From NCBI RefSeq assembly GCF_011516635.5, contig NZ_CP096255.1, positions 558,001 through 622,000 on the forward strand: 64,000 nucleotides of DNA, given 5' to 3'. This DNA comes from Bradyrhizobium barranii subsp. apii (GTDB taxonomy: Bacteria > Pseudomonadota > Alphaproteobacteria > Rhizobiales > Xanthobacteraceae). Below the pieces are notes generated by a model. That model had not been told where the DNA came from. It did not search any database and was given only the letters and a program-made list of their open reading frames with translations. The translations under genes and the position numbers were made by a program. Below are positions 1-10,908 of the stretch, piece by piece (position 1 is the first letter of the stretch; each line of letters starts with the position of its first letter).

Positions 1-811
1 GGTTGAAGGCTTTCACGAAGGCCTTCAGGCGGGGGTCGCTCGCGCGGCTGATCTTTGGTGCGCCGTGCTCGGCGGCGGCGCCGGTGGCGAAGGCCAGCAG
101 CGTATCCGAGGTCGAGGTGTCGCCGTCGATCGTCACCGCGTTGAAGGTGTCCTCGACGCCGCTCTTGAGCAATGCTTGCAGGGCGGCGGGTGTGATCGGC
201 GCGTCGGTGAAGATGAAGGACAGCATCGTCGCCATATCGGGCGCGATCATGCCGGCGCCCTTGGCCATGCCGTTGATGGTGACCTTGGCCTTGCCGAGCT
301 TGACGGTCGCGGTCGCGACCTTCGGGAAGGTGTCGGTGGTCATGATGGCCTTGGCCGCGGCGAGATAGTCGCCGGACTCGGCAGTCTCGGCCAGCCGGCC
401 GAGCACACCGTCGAACTTGGTCGCGTCCAGCGGCTCGCCGATCACGCCAGTCGAGGCCAGGAAGATCTCACCCTCGCTGCATCCGACCGCCTTGGCCGCG
501 ATCTTCGCGGTCAGCGCGGTGGAGCTGCGTCCGGTCTTGCCGGTGAAGGCATTGGCGTTGCCGGAATTCACCACCAGCGCGCGCGCCTTGCCGCCCTTCA
601 GCTTGGCGCGGCACCATTCCACCGGCGCGGAGGGGCATTTCGACCTGGTGAAGACGCCCGCGACCGCGGTGCCCTTGTCCATCACCGCCAGCAGCACGTC
701 GGTGCGGTTCTTGTAGCGGATGCCGGCTTCGGCCGTCGCAAGACGGACGCCCGCGATCACGGGCATGTCGGGGACAGTTTTGGGGGCGAGCGGGGAGACG
801 GAGGAGGACAT
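1..811 (-). CDS. argJ: Bifunctional glutamate N-acetyltransferase / ornithine acetyltransferase (ArgJ), partial
   Basis: The first 270 codons of ArgJ are present; the C-terminal part lies beyond the left edge. ArgJ transfers acetyl from N-acetylornithine to glutamate in the cyclic arginine pathway, in the cytoplasm. The protein begins [17 protein letters not shown] and holds the self-cleavage site of the family, an Ala-Thr pair in [13 protein letters not shown], where the Thr becomes the N-terminal nucleophile of the beta chain. NSGNANA and the DGDTSTSDT stretch are also family hallmarks. The ATG at 811 is the first start in frame with good homology. The foldase gene at 912-1832 lies upstream on the same strand, separated by about 100 bp with a strong hairpin, so argJ may have its own transcript. 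Confidence 0.96.
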   Translation of the reverse strand, partial: MSSSVSPLAPKTVPDMPVIAGVRLATAEAGIRYKNRTDVLLAVMDKGTAVAGVFTRSKCPSAPVEWCRAKLKGGKARALVVNSGNANAFTGKTGRSSTALTAKIAAKAVGCSEGEIFLASTGVIGEPLDATKFDGVLGRLAETAESGDYLAAAKAIMTTDTFPKVATATVKLGKAKVTINGMAKGAGMIAPDMATMLSFIFTDAPITPAALQALLKSGVEDTFNAVTIDGDTSTSDTLLAFATGAAAEHGAPKISRASDPRLKAFVKAFN

Positions 812-842
812 CGGGGCGCCTTGGTGAGGTCTGGATATGCAG

Positions 843-866
843 ATGGCCGGGCATTTGCCCGGCCAT
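843..866. terminator. Perfect hairpin between the foldase gene and argJ
   Basis: Two 11-base arms (ATGGCCGGGCA and its complement) separated by only two bases. It lies downstream of the minus-strand foldase gene and just ahead of argJ. There is no T-run, so it may be a REP-like palindrome or an mRNA-stabilising hairpin rather than a strict intrinsic terminator. Confidence 0.5.
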
Positions 867-911
867 TGCGACGTTAGATACTATTGGCGTCCGCGAAGTG
901 ACAGCGAATTC

Positions 912-1832
912 TTACTTCTTCGCGGGGGGCGCCATCTTGCTGTCGGACGGCTTGGCAGGGTCGGCCGGCTTGGCATCCGGTTTGGCATCCGCTGCCGGCT
1001 GGTCCGTCCGCTCGACCTTGGCTTCCGCGCGGAGCTTGGCGACGTAGTCGGCCTGGGCCTTGCGGGTGACGTACTGCTCGATCTGGGCCTTGACCTGCTC
1101 GAAGTCCGGCGCCTTGCGGTTGCGCTTTTCCTCGACCTTGATGATGTGCCAGCCGAACTGCGACTTCACGGGATCGGAGATCTTGCCCGGCTCCAGCGTG
1201 AAGGCCACGGCCGAGAACTCCGGCACCATCTGCTCCTTGGTGAAGAAGCCGAGGTCGCCGCCATCGGCGGAGCCCGGATCCTTGGACTTCTTCTTGGCGA
1301 GCTCGGCGAAATCGGCGCCCTTGTCGAGCTCGGCCTTCACCGCCTTGGCCTCGTCCTCGGTCTCGACCAGGATGTGGCGGGCGCGCACCTCCTGCTCGCC
1401 GGTGATCTGCTTGGAGGCCTCCTCATAGACCTTCTTCATGGCGTCGGGGGTGGTGGCGGCCTTGCCCTCGTTGGCGAGCAGGCTGTCCATCAGCAGGCGG
1501 TTCCGGGCGAACGCCAGGCGCTTCTTGAACTCGTCGCCGTCGGCGACCTTCTTGTCCTCGGCAGCCTTGCTGACGATCTTCATGTCGATCAGGAAGGACA
1601 GCACGTTCTCGTCCTTGGTCGCCGGGTCCATCTGGGCGAGGCTCGCCCCGAGTTCCTCCTCGGCCATGGCAACGTCGCTCTTCTTGATTTCCGCGCCATT
1701 GACCTTCGCCAGCACCGGATCGTCGGCAGCCCGGCCGGGACCCGCGATCAGCGCCAACGCAAGGCAGCCCACGAGGGCGGTGGCGAGGCCGAAGCGCAGG
1801 CCGGTTTTGGTTACCGGGAACGAGGTGGTCAT
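912..1832 (-). CDS. Parvulin-type peptidyl-prolyl cis-trans isomerase (PrsA/SurA-like), exported
   Basis: A 306-residue periplasmic foldase. The N-terminus (MTTSFPVTKTGLRF, then a hydrophobic stretch ending GPGRAAD) is a signal peptide. A SurA-N-like helical segment (roughly residues 35-120) follows, then a parvulin rotamase domain (roughly 130-225) with VRARHILVETEDEA, SKDPGSADGGDLGFF and GWHIIKVEEKR, all diagnostic. The C-terminal tail is rich in Asp, Ala, Pro and Lys (repeated AKPDAKPADPAKP). The ATG at 1832 is chosen over an upstream start because AAAGGA lies six bases before it and it gives a clean signal peptide. It is divergent from secA, which fits a role in folding secreted proteins. 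Confidence 0.93.
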   Translation of the reverse strand: MTTSFPVTKTGLRFGLATALVGCLALALIAGPGRAADDPVLAKVNGAEIKKSDVAMAEEELGASLAQMDPATKDENVLSFLIDMKIVSKAAEDKKVADGDEFKKRLAFARNRLLMDSLLANEGKAATTPDAMKKVYEEASKQITGEQEVRARHILVETEDEAKAVKAELDKGADFAELAKKKSKDPGSADGGDLGFFTKEQMVPEFSAVAFTLEPGKISDPVKSQFGWHIIKVEEKRNRKAPDFEQVKAQIEQYVTRKAQADYVAKLRAEAKVERTDQPAADAKPDAKPADPAKPSDSKMAPPAKK

Positions 1833-2186
1833 GGAAAATCCTTTTGTTGAAGCAGGGGGCTGCTCTAGCGGGGCGGACACTCGCCCAATTCAGGGGGGCT
1901 TGGCAACGCGAAAAGTCTGTCAAAATGATGAATTAGCCGCAATGCGCCCGCCGTTGACAAGGCCCTGACCGGGCCATATCTCTGCCCGGTCGCGACCATG
2001 GCGATGGCGTTTATTTTGCTGCGTTTTTGGCCGTTGAACCCAGACTTGCCCAATTCCCACCCATATGGCGGATGACCCCCCGCAGTCCGGGCTCTGTCGC
2101 CATCAGGCGTCACGGTGAGTTGATAGGCAGGGGGGTGACAACTTCTTGGCTGCAACGCGGTTGAATCGCGAACACAGGAACTAGGC
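1833..2186. other. Divergent foldase/secA promoter region
   Basis: 354 bases without a convincing gene. It must hold promoters for both flanking genes. The best sigma70-like match toward secA is TTGACA at 1954-1959 with a 17-base spacer and a weak TATCTC at 1977-1982, which would leave a 200-base leader. AGGAA about eight bases before the ATG at 2187 serves as the secA ribosome site. No riboswitch was recognised. Confidence 0.4.
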
Positions 2187-5027
<2,841 letters not shown>

Positions 5028-5084
5028 TCGCTAGCCGCGCTGCCATGCGCGCGTGAGACGCGATGTTCATGCCTCACGCTCCAC

Positions 5085-5190
5085 TGTCGTCGCCCGGCTC
5101 GACCGGGCGACCCAGTACGCCGCGGCCTCTCGGTTGAATCACTAGCGTCTCTGGAATATTGGATCGCCCGCTTTCGCGCGCGATGACGGC
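5085..5190. repeat. Intergenic palindromic repeat, 'cagtacgccgc' family, copy 1
   Basis: Two hairpins separated by a spacer containing CCAGTACGCCGCGGCC and GGAATATTGGAT. The left hairpin (5089-5111) has perfect 9-base arms GTCGCCCGG/CCGGGCGAC with a 5-base loop and lies behind secA, where it could stop transcription. The same core recurs at 21164-21288 and 46094-46196. Confidence 0.8.
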
Positions 5191-5260
5191 TGAGTGTGTG
5201 TGGCGATTTGCGCCACGCCCTCACGAGATGAAGTGTTGCGAGAGCGCGCCAAGCCGCAGC

Positions 5261-5719
5261 TCAATTCGAGCTGTCGATCAAGCTCTCCAGCAGCCGCTTC
5301 AATTCGCTCGTCGACTTGTCGCCGTAGCTCTCCAGGATGTGCTCCTCCTGGTCGACCGCGAGCGAGTTGAGCTTCTTGCACAGCACCTTGCCGCGGTCGG
5401 AGATGAACATCAGCACCTTGCGGCGGTCGTTCGGGTCCTGCACGCGATAGACCAGCGTGTCGGAGACCATGCGATCGATCATCTTGGTCAGCGTCGGATG
5501 ATTGAGCAGCACCGCGTCCGCGAGTTCGCCCATTGAGTGGCCATCGCCGTCCGACAACACCTTAAGGATGCGCCACTGCTCGACGGGAACGCCTTCCTTG
5601 CTCAGCCGCAGTTCCAGCTGCCGGTTGATCTCCCGGTTGGCTTGCGCGAGCAGGTAGGCGAGGTGTTCGGTGATCGGGGAGTTCGGTTTTGCCACGGCTA
5701 AGACTTCGTCTTGACCCAA
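5261..5719 (-). CDS. MarR-family transcriptional regulator
   Basis: A 152-residue winged-helix regulator. The N-terminal dimerisation helix (SPITEHLAYLLAQANREINRQLE) is followed by the winged HTH: WRILKVLSDGDGHSMGELADAVLLNHPTLTKMIDRM, then a wing with DPNDRRKVLMFISDRGK, which is the classic MarR signature. It ends in a C-terminal helix. The gene diverges from the amide-type transport/hydrolysis operon starting near 5800, and the shared AT-rich promoter contains TTCAA/TTGAA palindromes, so control of that operon and of itself is the likely job. The inducer cannot be read from the sequence. Confidence 0.92.
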   Translation of the reverse strand: MGQDEVLAVAKPNSPITEHLAYLLAQANREINRQLELRLSKEGVPVEQWRILKVLSDGDGHSMGELADAVLLNHPTLTKMIDRMVSDTLVYRVQDPNDRRKVLMFISDRGKVLCKKLNSLAVDQEEHILESYGDKSTSELKRLLESLIDSSN

Positions 5720-5760
5720 ATGAGTGAATGTCTTGCAATCAATGCTGCTTCTATATGCAC

Positions 5761-5780
5761 TTCAATTGTTGAATATTCAA
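5761..5780. promoter_or_regulatory. Candidate MarR operator
   Basis: Overlapping palindromes in a locally AT-rich divergent promoter: TTCAA-ttg-TTGAA at 5761-5773 and the perfect 12-mer TTGAATATTCAA at 5769-5780. Size and position fit a MarR dimer site, but binding is inferred. Confidence 0.5.
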
Positions 5781-5916
5781 TATTTTCAAAATAGGATGTT
5801 TGCCTAACAAAAGGGCGGATGCCGCGGCCGCCTGCTCATTGTGCTTTCAGGTCTGGTGCCAGACAGGAGTTGGCGTGCACGCGACGGTAAACTTCCCGGC
5901 TCACGGCAGTCCGGCG

Positions 5917-7059
5917 ATGCCGCCGTCCTTGCTGCTGAGGAATCTGTCGTCGTCGGGAGCCGATAGCTCGCTGTCGCCGGGCGATCATGCTTTCCTGAGG
6001 CGGCGTGGCGCGAACAAGCTGCGCATCGGCGGCTTCATCTGCTGCACGGGATCGCCGGGTGTGTGGGGCCCCTGCGCGACCAACAGCGCGCAGCTCGCCG
6101 TTGCCGAGATCAACAAGCGCGGCGGCATTCTCGGCCGCGAGATCGAGCTGTCGATCTACGACGCCGGCGGGCCGCTCGACGAGGTGCTGAACCGCGCCGA
6201 GCAGGCGATCGCGTTCGACGAGGTCGATCTCATCGTCGGGCTGCACACCAGCGCGGTCCGCGTCGGCTTGCGCGACGTCACCACGCGTCATCGCATCCCC
6301 TACATCTATACGCCGGTCTATGAAGGCGGCGAGCGCACGCCCGGCGTGATGGCGATCGGCGAGACGCCGCGCTGGCAGAGCCGGCCGTCGATCCACTGGC
6401 TTGCCGACGTCAAGAAGGCGTCGCGCTGGTATCTGATCGGCAGCGATTACGTCTGGCCCTGGCAATCGCACCGCGCCGTGAAGAACTACATCAAGGAAAC
6501 CGGAGGCCACGTCGTTGGCGAGGAGTTCGTCCCCCTCGGCGAGGACAATCACGAGCCGCATCTGGCGCGCATCCGTGCCGCGCGGCCCGATGTCGTGCTG
6601 ATCTCGCTGATCGGCACCGACAGCGTCACCTTCAATCGTGCTTTCGGCGAATGCGGCCTCGGCGCCACGACGCTGCGGCTGGCGGGGGCCATGGACGAGA
6701 CGGTGCTGCTCGGCATCGGCGCCGACAACAGCGAGAACATGTTCTGCGCATCCGGCTATTTCTCCGGCATCGGCTCGCGGGCCAATGACGACTTCCAGAT
6801 CCGCTATCGCGCGATGTTCGGGCCGAATGCCCCGCCGATCGGCTCGCTTGGGCAGTCCAGCTATGAAGGCCTGCGTTTCCTCGAAGCCGTGGCGAAAAAG
6901 GCAGGTTCGCTGTCGATGGCGCCCATGCTCGCGGCGGGCCGCAACATCGTTTACGGCGGCGCGCGCGGCCCGGTCGTCGTTCGCAACGGCCACGCCCGCA
7001 TGCAGATGTATCTCGCCGAGGCCGACGGTCTCGACTTCAAGCTGATCAAGCCGGTCTGA
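5917..7059 (+). CDS. AmiC/UrtA-like periplasmic-binding-fold protein, apparently cytoplasmic amide sensor
   Basis: A type-1 periplasmic-binding-protein fold (Peripla_BP_5/6, AmiC-UrtA-FmdD group). Landmarks are LRIGGFICCTGSPGVWGPC, AQLAVAEINKRGGILGREIEL, the PYIYTPVYEGGE stretch and WYLIGSDYVWPWQSHRAVKNYI, closely parallel to AmiC of Pseudomonas. Starting at the ATG at 5917 gives 380 residues; an earlier ATG at 5800 in the same frame would add 39 unconserved residues. Neither start gives a hydrophobic signal peptide, unlike the second binding protein of this operon (9685-10902). It is therefore more likely a cytosolic ligand sensor than a transporter component, as AmiC is for AmiR. No AmiR homologue is present; a MarR gene is divergent instead. 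Confidence 0.85.
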   Translation: MPPSLLLRNLSSSGADSSLSPGDHAFLRRRGANKLRIGGFICCTGSPGVWGPCATNSAQLAVAEINKRGGILGREIELSIYDAGGPLDEVLNRAEQAIAFDEVDLIVGLHTSAVRVGLRDVTTRHRIPYIYTPVYEGGERTPGVMAIGETPRWQSRPSIHWLADVKKASRWYLIGSDYVWPWQSHRAVKNYIKETGGHVVGEEFVPLGEDNHEPHLARIRAARPDVVLISLIGTDSVTFNRAFGECGLGATTLRLAGAMDETVLLGIGADNSENMFCASGYFSGIGSRANDDFQIRYRAMFGPNAPPIGSLGQSSYEGLRFLEAVAKKAGSLSMAPMLAAGRNIVYGGARGPVVVRNGHARMQMYLAEADGLDFKLIKPV

Positions 7060-7108
7060 GCCTGCTGCGGCAATCCGGACAGCCCCATCTCAAAATAATA
7101 CTTGAAAA

Positions 7109-7121
7109 GGAAAATATTTCC
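7109..7121. promoter_or_regulatory. Small AT-rich palindrome before the amidase gene
   Basis: GGAAA-ATA-TTTCC in the 151-base gap between the sensor gene and the amidase gene. It is a possible operator or promoter element. The G+C-rich stretch that follows (7141-7190) shows no recognisable signal. Confidence 0.25.
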
Positions 7122-7210
7122 GCTTTGAATGTTTCAGCAGGGTCGCTGCGCGCTTCGCGCCAATCGCGGCCGCGCGCAGGGACCGTACCAAGAAACTTCA
7201 GGAGAGCGCC

Positions 7211-8725
7211 GTGACAGTTGTCCTTCCCACGCCTGCCCAACTTCTTGACGTCGCCAAGCAGTGCGGCCTTTCGCTGACCGATGCCGATGTCGCCTCGTTC
7301 CGCGGCCTGATGCAGGGCTCGATCGAGGCGTATAATCTCGTCGGCGCGATGCCGGACGAAGTGCCGGAGGTCAAATATCCCCGCACGCCGGGCTACCGGC
7401 CCTCGCCCGAGGAGAACCCGCGCAACGCCTGGTACCGCAAGTCGACCGTGAAGGGTGCGGCGAGCGGCAAGCTCAAGGGCAAGACCGTCGCGCTGAAGGA
7501 CAACATCATGCTCGCCGGCGTGCCCATGATGAACGGCTCGGCGACGCTGGAAGGCTATGTCCCCGATTTCGACGCCACCATCGTCACGCGCATGCTCGAC
7601 GCAGGCGCCGAGATCGCCGGCAAGGTGCATTGCGAATCCTTCTGCATGTCCGGCGGCAGCCACACCGGTGCGGTCGGTGCCGTGCACAATCCGCACAAGA
7701 TGGGCTATTCGGCCGGCGGCTCGTCCTCCGGTTCCGGCGTCGTCGTCGCGCTCGGCGAGGTCGACATGGCGATCGGCGGCGACCAGGGCGGCTCGATCCG
7801 CATGCCATCCTCGTTCTGCGGCACCTACGGCATGAAGCCGACCTGGGGACTCGTCCCCTACACCGGCATCATGCCGATCGAGGTCTTCGTCGACCACACC
7901 GGTCCGATGACCGCGACCGTCGCCGACAATGCGCTGCTGCTCGAAGTGCTCGCCGGCGACGATGGCTACGATCCCCGCATCAAGGCGCCGAAGGTCGAGG
8001 AGTACACCAAGGCGCTCGGTCAGGGCGTCAAGGGCATGAAGATCGGTATCCTCAAGGAAGGTTTTGAGCAGGCGAACGCGGAGGCCGCGGTGAACGAAAG
8101 CGTGCGCGAGGCCGCAAAACGCTTCAAGGACCTCGGCGCCACGGTCGAGACCGTCTCGATCCCGATGCATCTTGTCGGTCCCGCGATCTGGACGCCGATC
8201 GGCACGGAGGGCATGACCCAGACCATGATGTATGGCGATGGCTATGGCCTCAGCCGCTCCGACCTCTACTCGACCTCGCTGATGGACTTCCATCGCGGCT
8301 GGCGCCGGCAGGCGGATTCGCTGTCGGAGACGACAAAACTGTTCCTGATGCTCGGGACCTACATCAACAACAGCTTCGGTCCCCGCTATTACGGCAAGGC
8401 ACTCAACATCTCGCGTCGCCTGACCGCGGCCTATGACAAGGCGTTCGGCGAATACGACCTGCTGCTGCTGCCGACCACCCCGATGAAGGCGACGAAGCTG
8501 CCGGAGCCCACCGCAAGCCGCGAAGACTATGTCGCCCGTGCGCTCGAGATGATCTCCAACACAGCGCCGTTCGACATCACCCATCATCCCGCGATGTCGC
8601 TGCCCTGCGGCATGGTCGACGGCCTGCCGGTCGGCCTGATGCTGGTCGGCCGCATGTTCGAGGAATCCACCATCTACCGCGCCGCCCATGCCTTCGAGCA
8701 GATCGGTGACTGGAAGAAGATGTGA
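7211..8725 (+). CDS. Amidase (amidase-signature family)
   Basis: A 504-residue cytoplasmic amide hydrolase related to nitrile-pathway/aliphatic amidases. The Ser-cisSer-Lys triad can be placed: Lys in TVALKDNIML, cis-Ser in the glycine/serine-rich signature AGGSSSGSG, and the nucleophilic Ser in GGDQGGSIRMPSSFCG. An N-terminal helical extension of about 90 residues precedes the core, as in the Rhodococcus-type enantioselective amidases. Translation starts at GTG 7211 with AGGAG seven bases ahead. With the flanking ABC genes it implies uptake of an amide (or urea-like compound) and release of ammonia. The actual substrate is not readable. Confidence 0.94.
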   Translation: MTVVLPTPAQLLDVAKQCGLSLTDADVASFRGLMQGSIEAYNLVGAMPDEVPEVKYPRTPGYRPSPEENPRNAWYRKSTVKGAASGKLKGKTVALKDNIMLAGVPMMNGSATLEGYVPDFDATIVTRMLDAGAEIAGKVHCESFCMSGGSHTGAVGAVHNPHKMGYSAGGSSSGSGVVVALGEVDMAIGGDQGGSIRMPSSFCGTYGMKPTWGLVPYTGIMPIEVFVDHTGPMTATVADNALLLEVLAGDDGYDPRIKAPKVEEYTKALGQGVKGMKIGILKEGFEQANAEAAVNESVREAAKRFKDLGATVETVSIPMHLVGPAIWTPIGTEGMTQTMMYGDGYGLSRSDLYSTSLMDFHRGWRRQADSLSETTKLFLMLGTYINNSFGPRYYGKALNISRRLTAAYDKAFGEYDLLLLPTTPMKATKLPEPTASREDYVARALEMISNTAPFDITHHPAMSLPCGMVDGLPVGLMLVGRMFEESTIYRAAHAFEQIGDWKKM

Positions 8726-8756
8726 GAGGAGAATTAATGCAGACGGACGGAAGACC

Positions 8757-8822
8757 AGAGCGTTTTCGAGCGAAGCGGATACCGGTTCGCGTCAAGAAAC
8801 CGCGTAAAAATAAGAATCTAGC
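8757..8822. repeat. Dispersed Bradyrhizobium-type repeat inside the operon
   Basis: The stretch AGAGCGTTTTCGAGCGAAG ... GGATACCGGTTCGCGTCAAG ... AGAATCTAGCGC matches, from memory, a repeat common between genes of Bradyrhizobium and relatives. Here it separates the amidase and permease genes and ends two bases before the permease ATG, so it supplies whatever ribosome-binding sequence that gene has. Confidence 0.65.
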
Positions 8823-8824
8823 GC

Positions 8825-9682
8825 ATGGCTAACGCGTTCGTCGCGGCGTTCGAGATCCTGAGCTTCGGTGCGATCATCGTCCTGATCGTGCTGGGGCTCG
8901 GAATCATCGCCAGCATGATGGGCATCTTCAACTTCGCCCAGGGAGAGTTCGTCCTGCTCGGGGCCTACATCACCTATCTCGCCTACGCCAAGGGCCTGCC
9001 GATCTGGGCCGGCATGGTCGCGGCGCCCTTTGTGGTTGGTGCGCTCGGCTTCGTGCTGGAGGCGCTGATCATCCGCCGCTTCTACGCCGCGCCGATTGTG
9101 GCGATGCTCGGCACCTATGCGCTCGGCCTGATCATCCGCGAATCCGTGCGCGGCCTGATCGGCGGCTTCTATCTGACCGTGCCCGAGCCGATCGGCGGCT
9201 CGATCGATATCGGCGCCATGCATATCTCGGCCTGGCGCTTCACCATCATCATCATCACGCTGCTGGTGATGGCGGGCTGTTACCTCCTGCTGTCGCGCAC
9301 GAGTTTTGGCCTCCGCATGCGCGCCACCCTGGAAAATCCCTCGCTGGCGCGGGCCTCAGGCATTTCCACGCCCCTGATGTACGGCGCCACGTTTGCGTTC
9401 GGCTCCGCGCTCGCCGGCCTTGCCGGTGCGCTGATCGTGCCGGTGTTCAGCCTGTACGCCGATCTCGGCCTGCGCTTCCTGATCCAGGGTTTTGTCGCGG
9501 TGATGGTCGGCGGCGTCGGCTCCTTCATCGGACCGGTGGCGGGCGCCGGCGTGATCGGCACCCTCAGCGCCGCGCTGCCATGGGTGATGGCGCCCGTCGT
9601 CGCCGACGTCCTCGTCTTCGTGCTCGCCATTGTCTTCATCAAATTTCGGCCACAGGGCCTCATCGCTGGAAAAGGGGTTTAG
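8825..9682 (+). CDS. Branched-chain amino acid/urea-type ABC transporter permease (LivH/UrtB-like)
   Basis: A 285-residue inner-membrane permease with about eight hydrophobic segments. FNFAQGEFVLLGAYITYLAYA near the N-terminus and GLAGALIVPVF plus GGVGSFIGPVAGAGVIGTLSA near the C-terminus are typical of the LivH/UrtB family. The ATG at 8825 directly follows a dispersed repeat and has no obvious Shine-Dalgarno. It pairs with the second permease at 10909 and the two ATPases, forming the membrane channel of the amide-type importer. The next gene starts two bases after its stop. Confidence 0.93.
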   Translation: MANAFVAAFEILSFGAIIVLIVLGLGIIASMMGIFNFAQGEFVLLGAYITYLAYAKGLPIWAGMVAAPFVVGALGFVLEALIIRRFYAAPIVAMLGTYALGLIIRESVRGLIGGFYLTVPEPIGGSIDIGAMHISAWRFTIIIITLLVMAGCYLLLSRTSFGLRMRATLENPSLARASGISTPLMYGATFAFGSALAGLAGALIVPVFSLYADLGLRFLIQGFVAVMVGGVGSFIGPVAGAGVIGTLSAALPWVMAPVVADVLVFVLAIVFIKFRPQGLIAGKGV

Positions 9683-9684
9683 TC

Positions 9685-10902
9685 ATGTTCGATCGTACTC
9701 AGCTTTCGCGTCGCCGCTTCCTCTCCAATCTTGCCTTTACCACCGGCGCGGTCGCGACCGGCGTCGGCAGCTGGGTGATCCCGGCGCCCTGGGCCAATGC
9801 GGCGGAAGGCCCGATCAAGGTCGGTATCGCGACCGATCTCACCGGCCCGATCGCCTATGCCGGCAATGCCGACGCCAATGTCGCCAAGATGGTGATCAAG
9901 GAGATCAATACGGCCGGTGGTCTGCTCGGCCGTCCGCTCGAGCTCTATATCGAGGACACTGCCTCGAACGAATCCGTCGCCGTCGGCAACGTCCGAAAAC
10001 TGATCCAGCGCGACAAGGTCGACATGGTGCTGGGCGGCATCACCTCGTCGATGCGCAACGCGATCAAGGACCCGATCGTGGCGCGCGGCAAGACGCTCTA
10101 CATCTATCCGCAGCTCTACGAAGGCAAGGAGTGCACACCCTATCTGTTCTGCACCGGGCCGACGCCGGCGCAGCAGTGTGACGAGTTCATCCCCTGGCTG
10201 ATCAAGAACGGTGGCAAGAAGTTCGCGCTGCCGAGCGCCAACTATGTCTGGCCGCACACGCTCAACGTCTACGCCCGCAAGGTCATTGAGGCGAACGGCG
10301 GCGAGGTCGTGTTCGAGGAATATTACCCGCTCGACCAGATCGACTTCTCATCGACCGTCAACCGCATCATCTCCAACAAGGTCGACGTCGTCTTCAACAC
10401 CGTCATTCCGCCGGGTGTCGGCCCGTTCTTCAAGCAGCTCTATGAAGCGGGCTTCCTCAAGAACGGCGGGCGCCTGGCCTGTGTCTACTATGACGAGAAC
10501 ACGCTCAACATCAACCAGGCCGCGGAGATCGAGGGGCTCGCAAGCTGTCTCGACTATTTCAAGGTGCTGACCAAGGAGAACCCGTTCGACGCAAAAATCC
10601 AGGCGGCGTATGAGAAGGACTTCCCCGGCAACTTCCTGTTCGCGGCCGGCAGTGCCGCGACCGGCACCTATCGCGGCCTCAAGCTGTGGGAAGCGGCCGT
10701 GAAGGAAGCCGGCAAGGTCGATCGCGACTCGGTTGCCGCCGCGCTCGATCACGCCAAGATCGCGGAAGGCCCGGGCGGGCCGGCCGAGATGGTGCCGGGC
10801 AAGCGGCACTGCAAGATGAAGATGTACACGGCCGTCGCCAAGGGCGGGAACTACGAGATCGTCGGACGCAGCGACGGGCTCGTCGATCCCAAGGAATGCT
10901 GA
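9685..10902 (+). CDS. ABC transporter substrate-binding protein with Tat signal (UrtA/AmiC-like)
   Basis: A 405-residue periplasmic binding protein. The leader has a twin-arginine motif (SRRRFLSNLAF) and a hydrophobic stretch ending APWANAAEG, so it is exported folded by Tat. The mature part begins IKVGIATDLTGPIAYAG and has QLYEGKECTPYLFCTG and FALPSANYVWPHTLNVYARK, i.e. the same amide/urea binding-protein subgroup as the signal-less paralogue at 5917-7059. The ATG at 9685 is two bases after the permease stop. This is the binding protein that feeds the importer. Confidence 0.94.
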   Translation: MFDRTQLSRRRFLSNLAFTTGAVATGVGSWVIPAPWANAAEGPIKVGIATDLTGPIAYAGNADANVAKMVIKEINTAGGLLGRPLELYIEDTASNESVAVGNVRKLIQRDKVDMVLGGITSSMRNAIKDPIVARGKTLYIYPQLYEGKECTPYLFCTGPTPAQQCDEFIPWLIKNGGKKFALPSANYVWPHTLNVYARKVIEANGGEVVFEEYYPLDQIDFSSTVNRIISNKVDVVFNTVIPPGVGPFFKQLYEAGFLKNGGRLACVYYDENTLNINQAAEIEGLASCLDYFKVLTKENPFDAKIQAAYEKDFPGNFLFAAGSAATGTYRGLKLWEAAVKEAGKVDRDSVAAALDHAKIAEGPGGPAEMVPGKRHCKMKMYTAVAKGGNYEIVGRSDGLVDPKEC

Positions 10903-10908
10903 GGCGGA

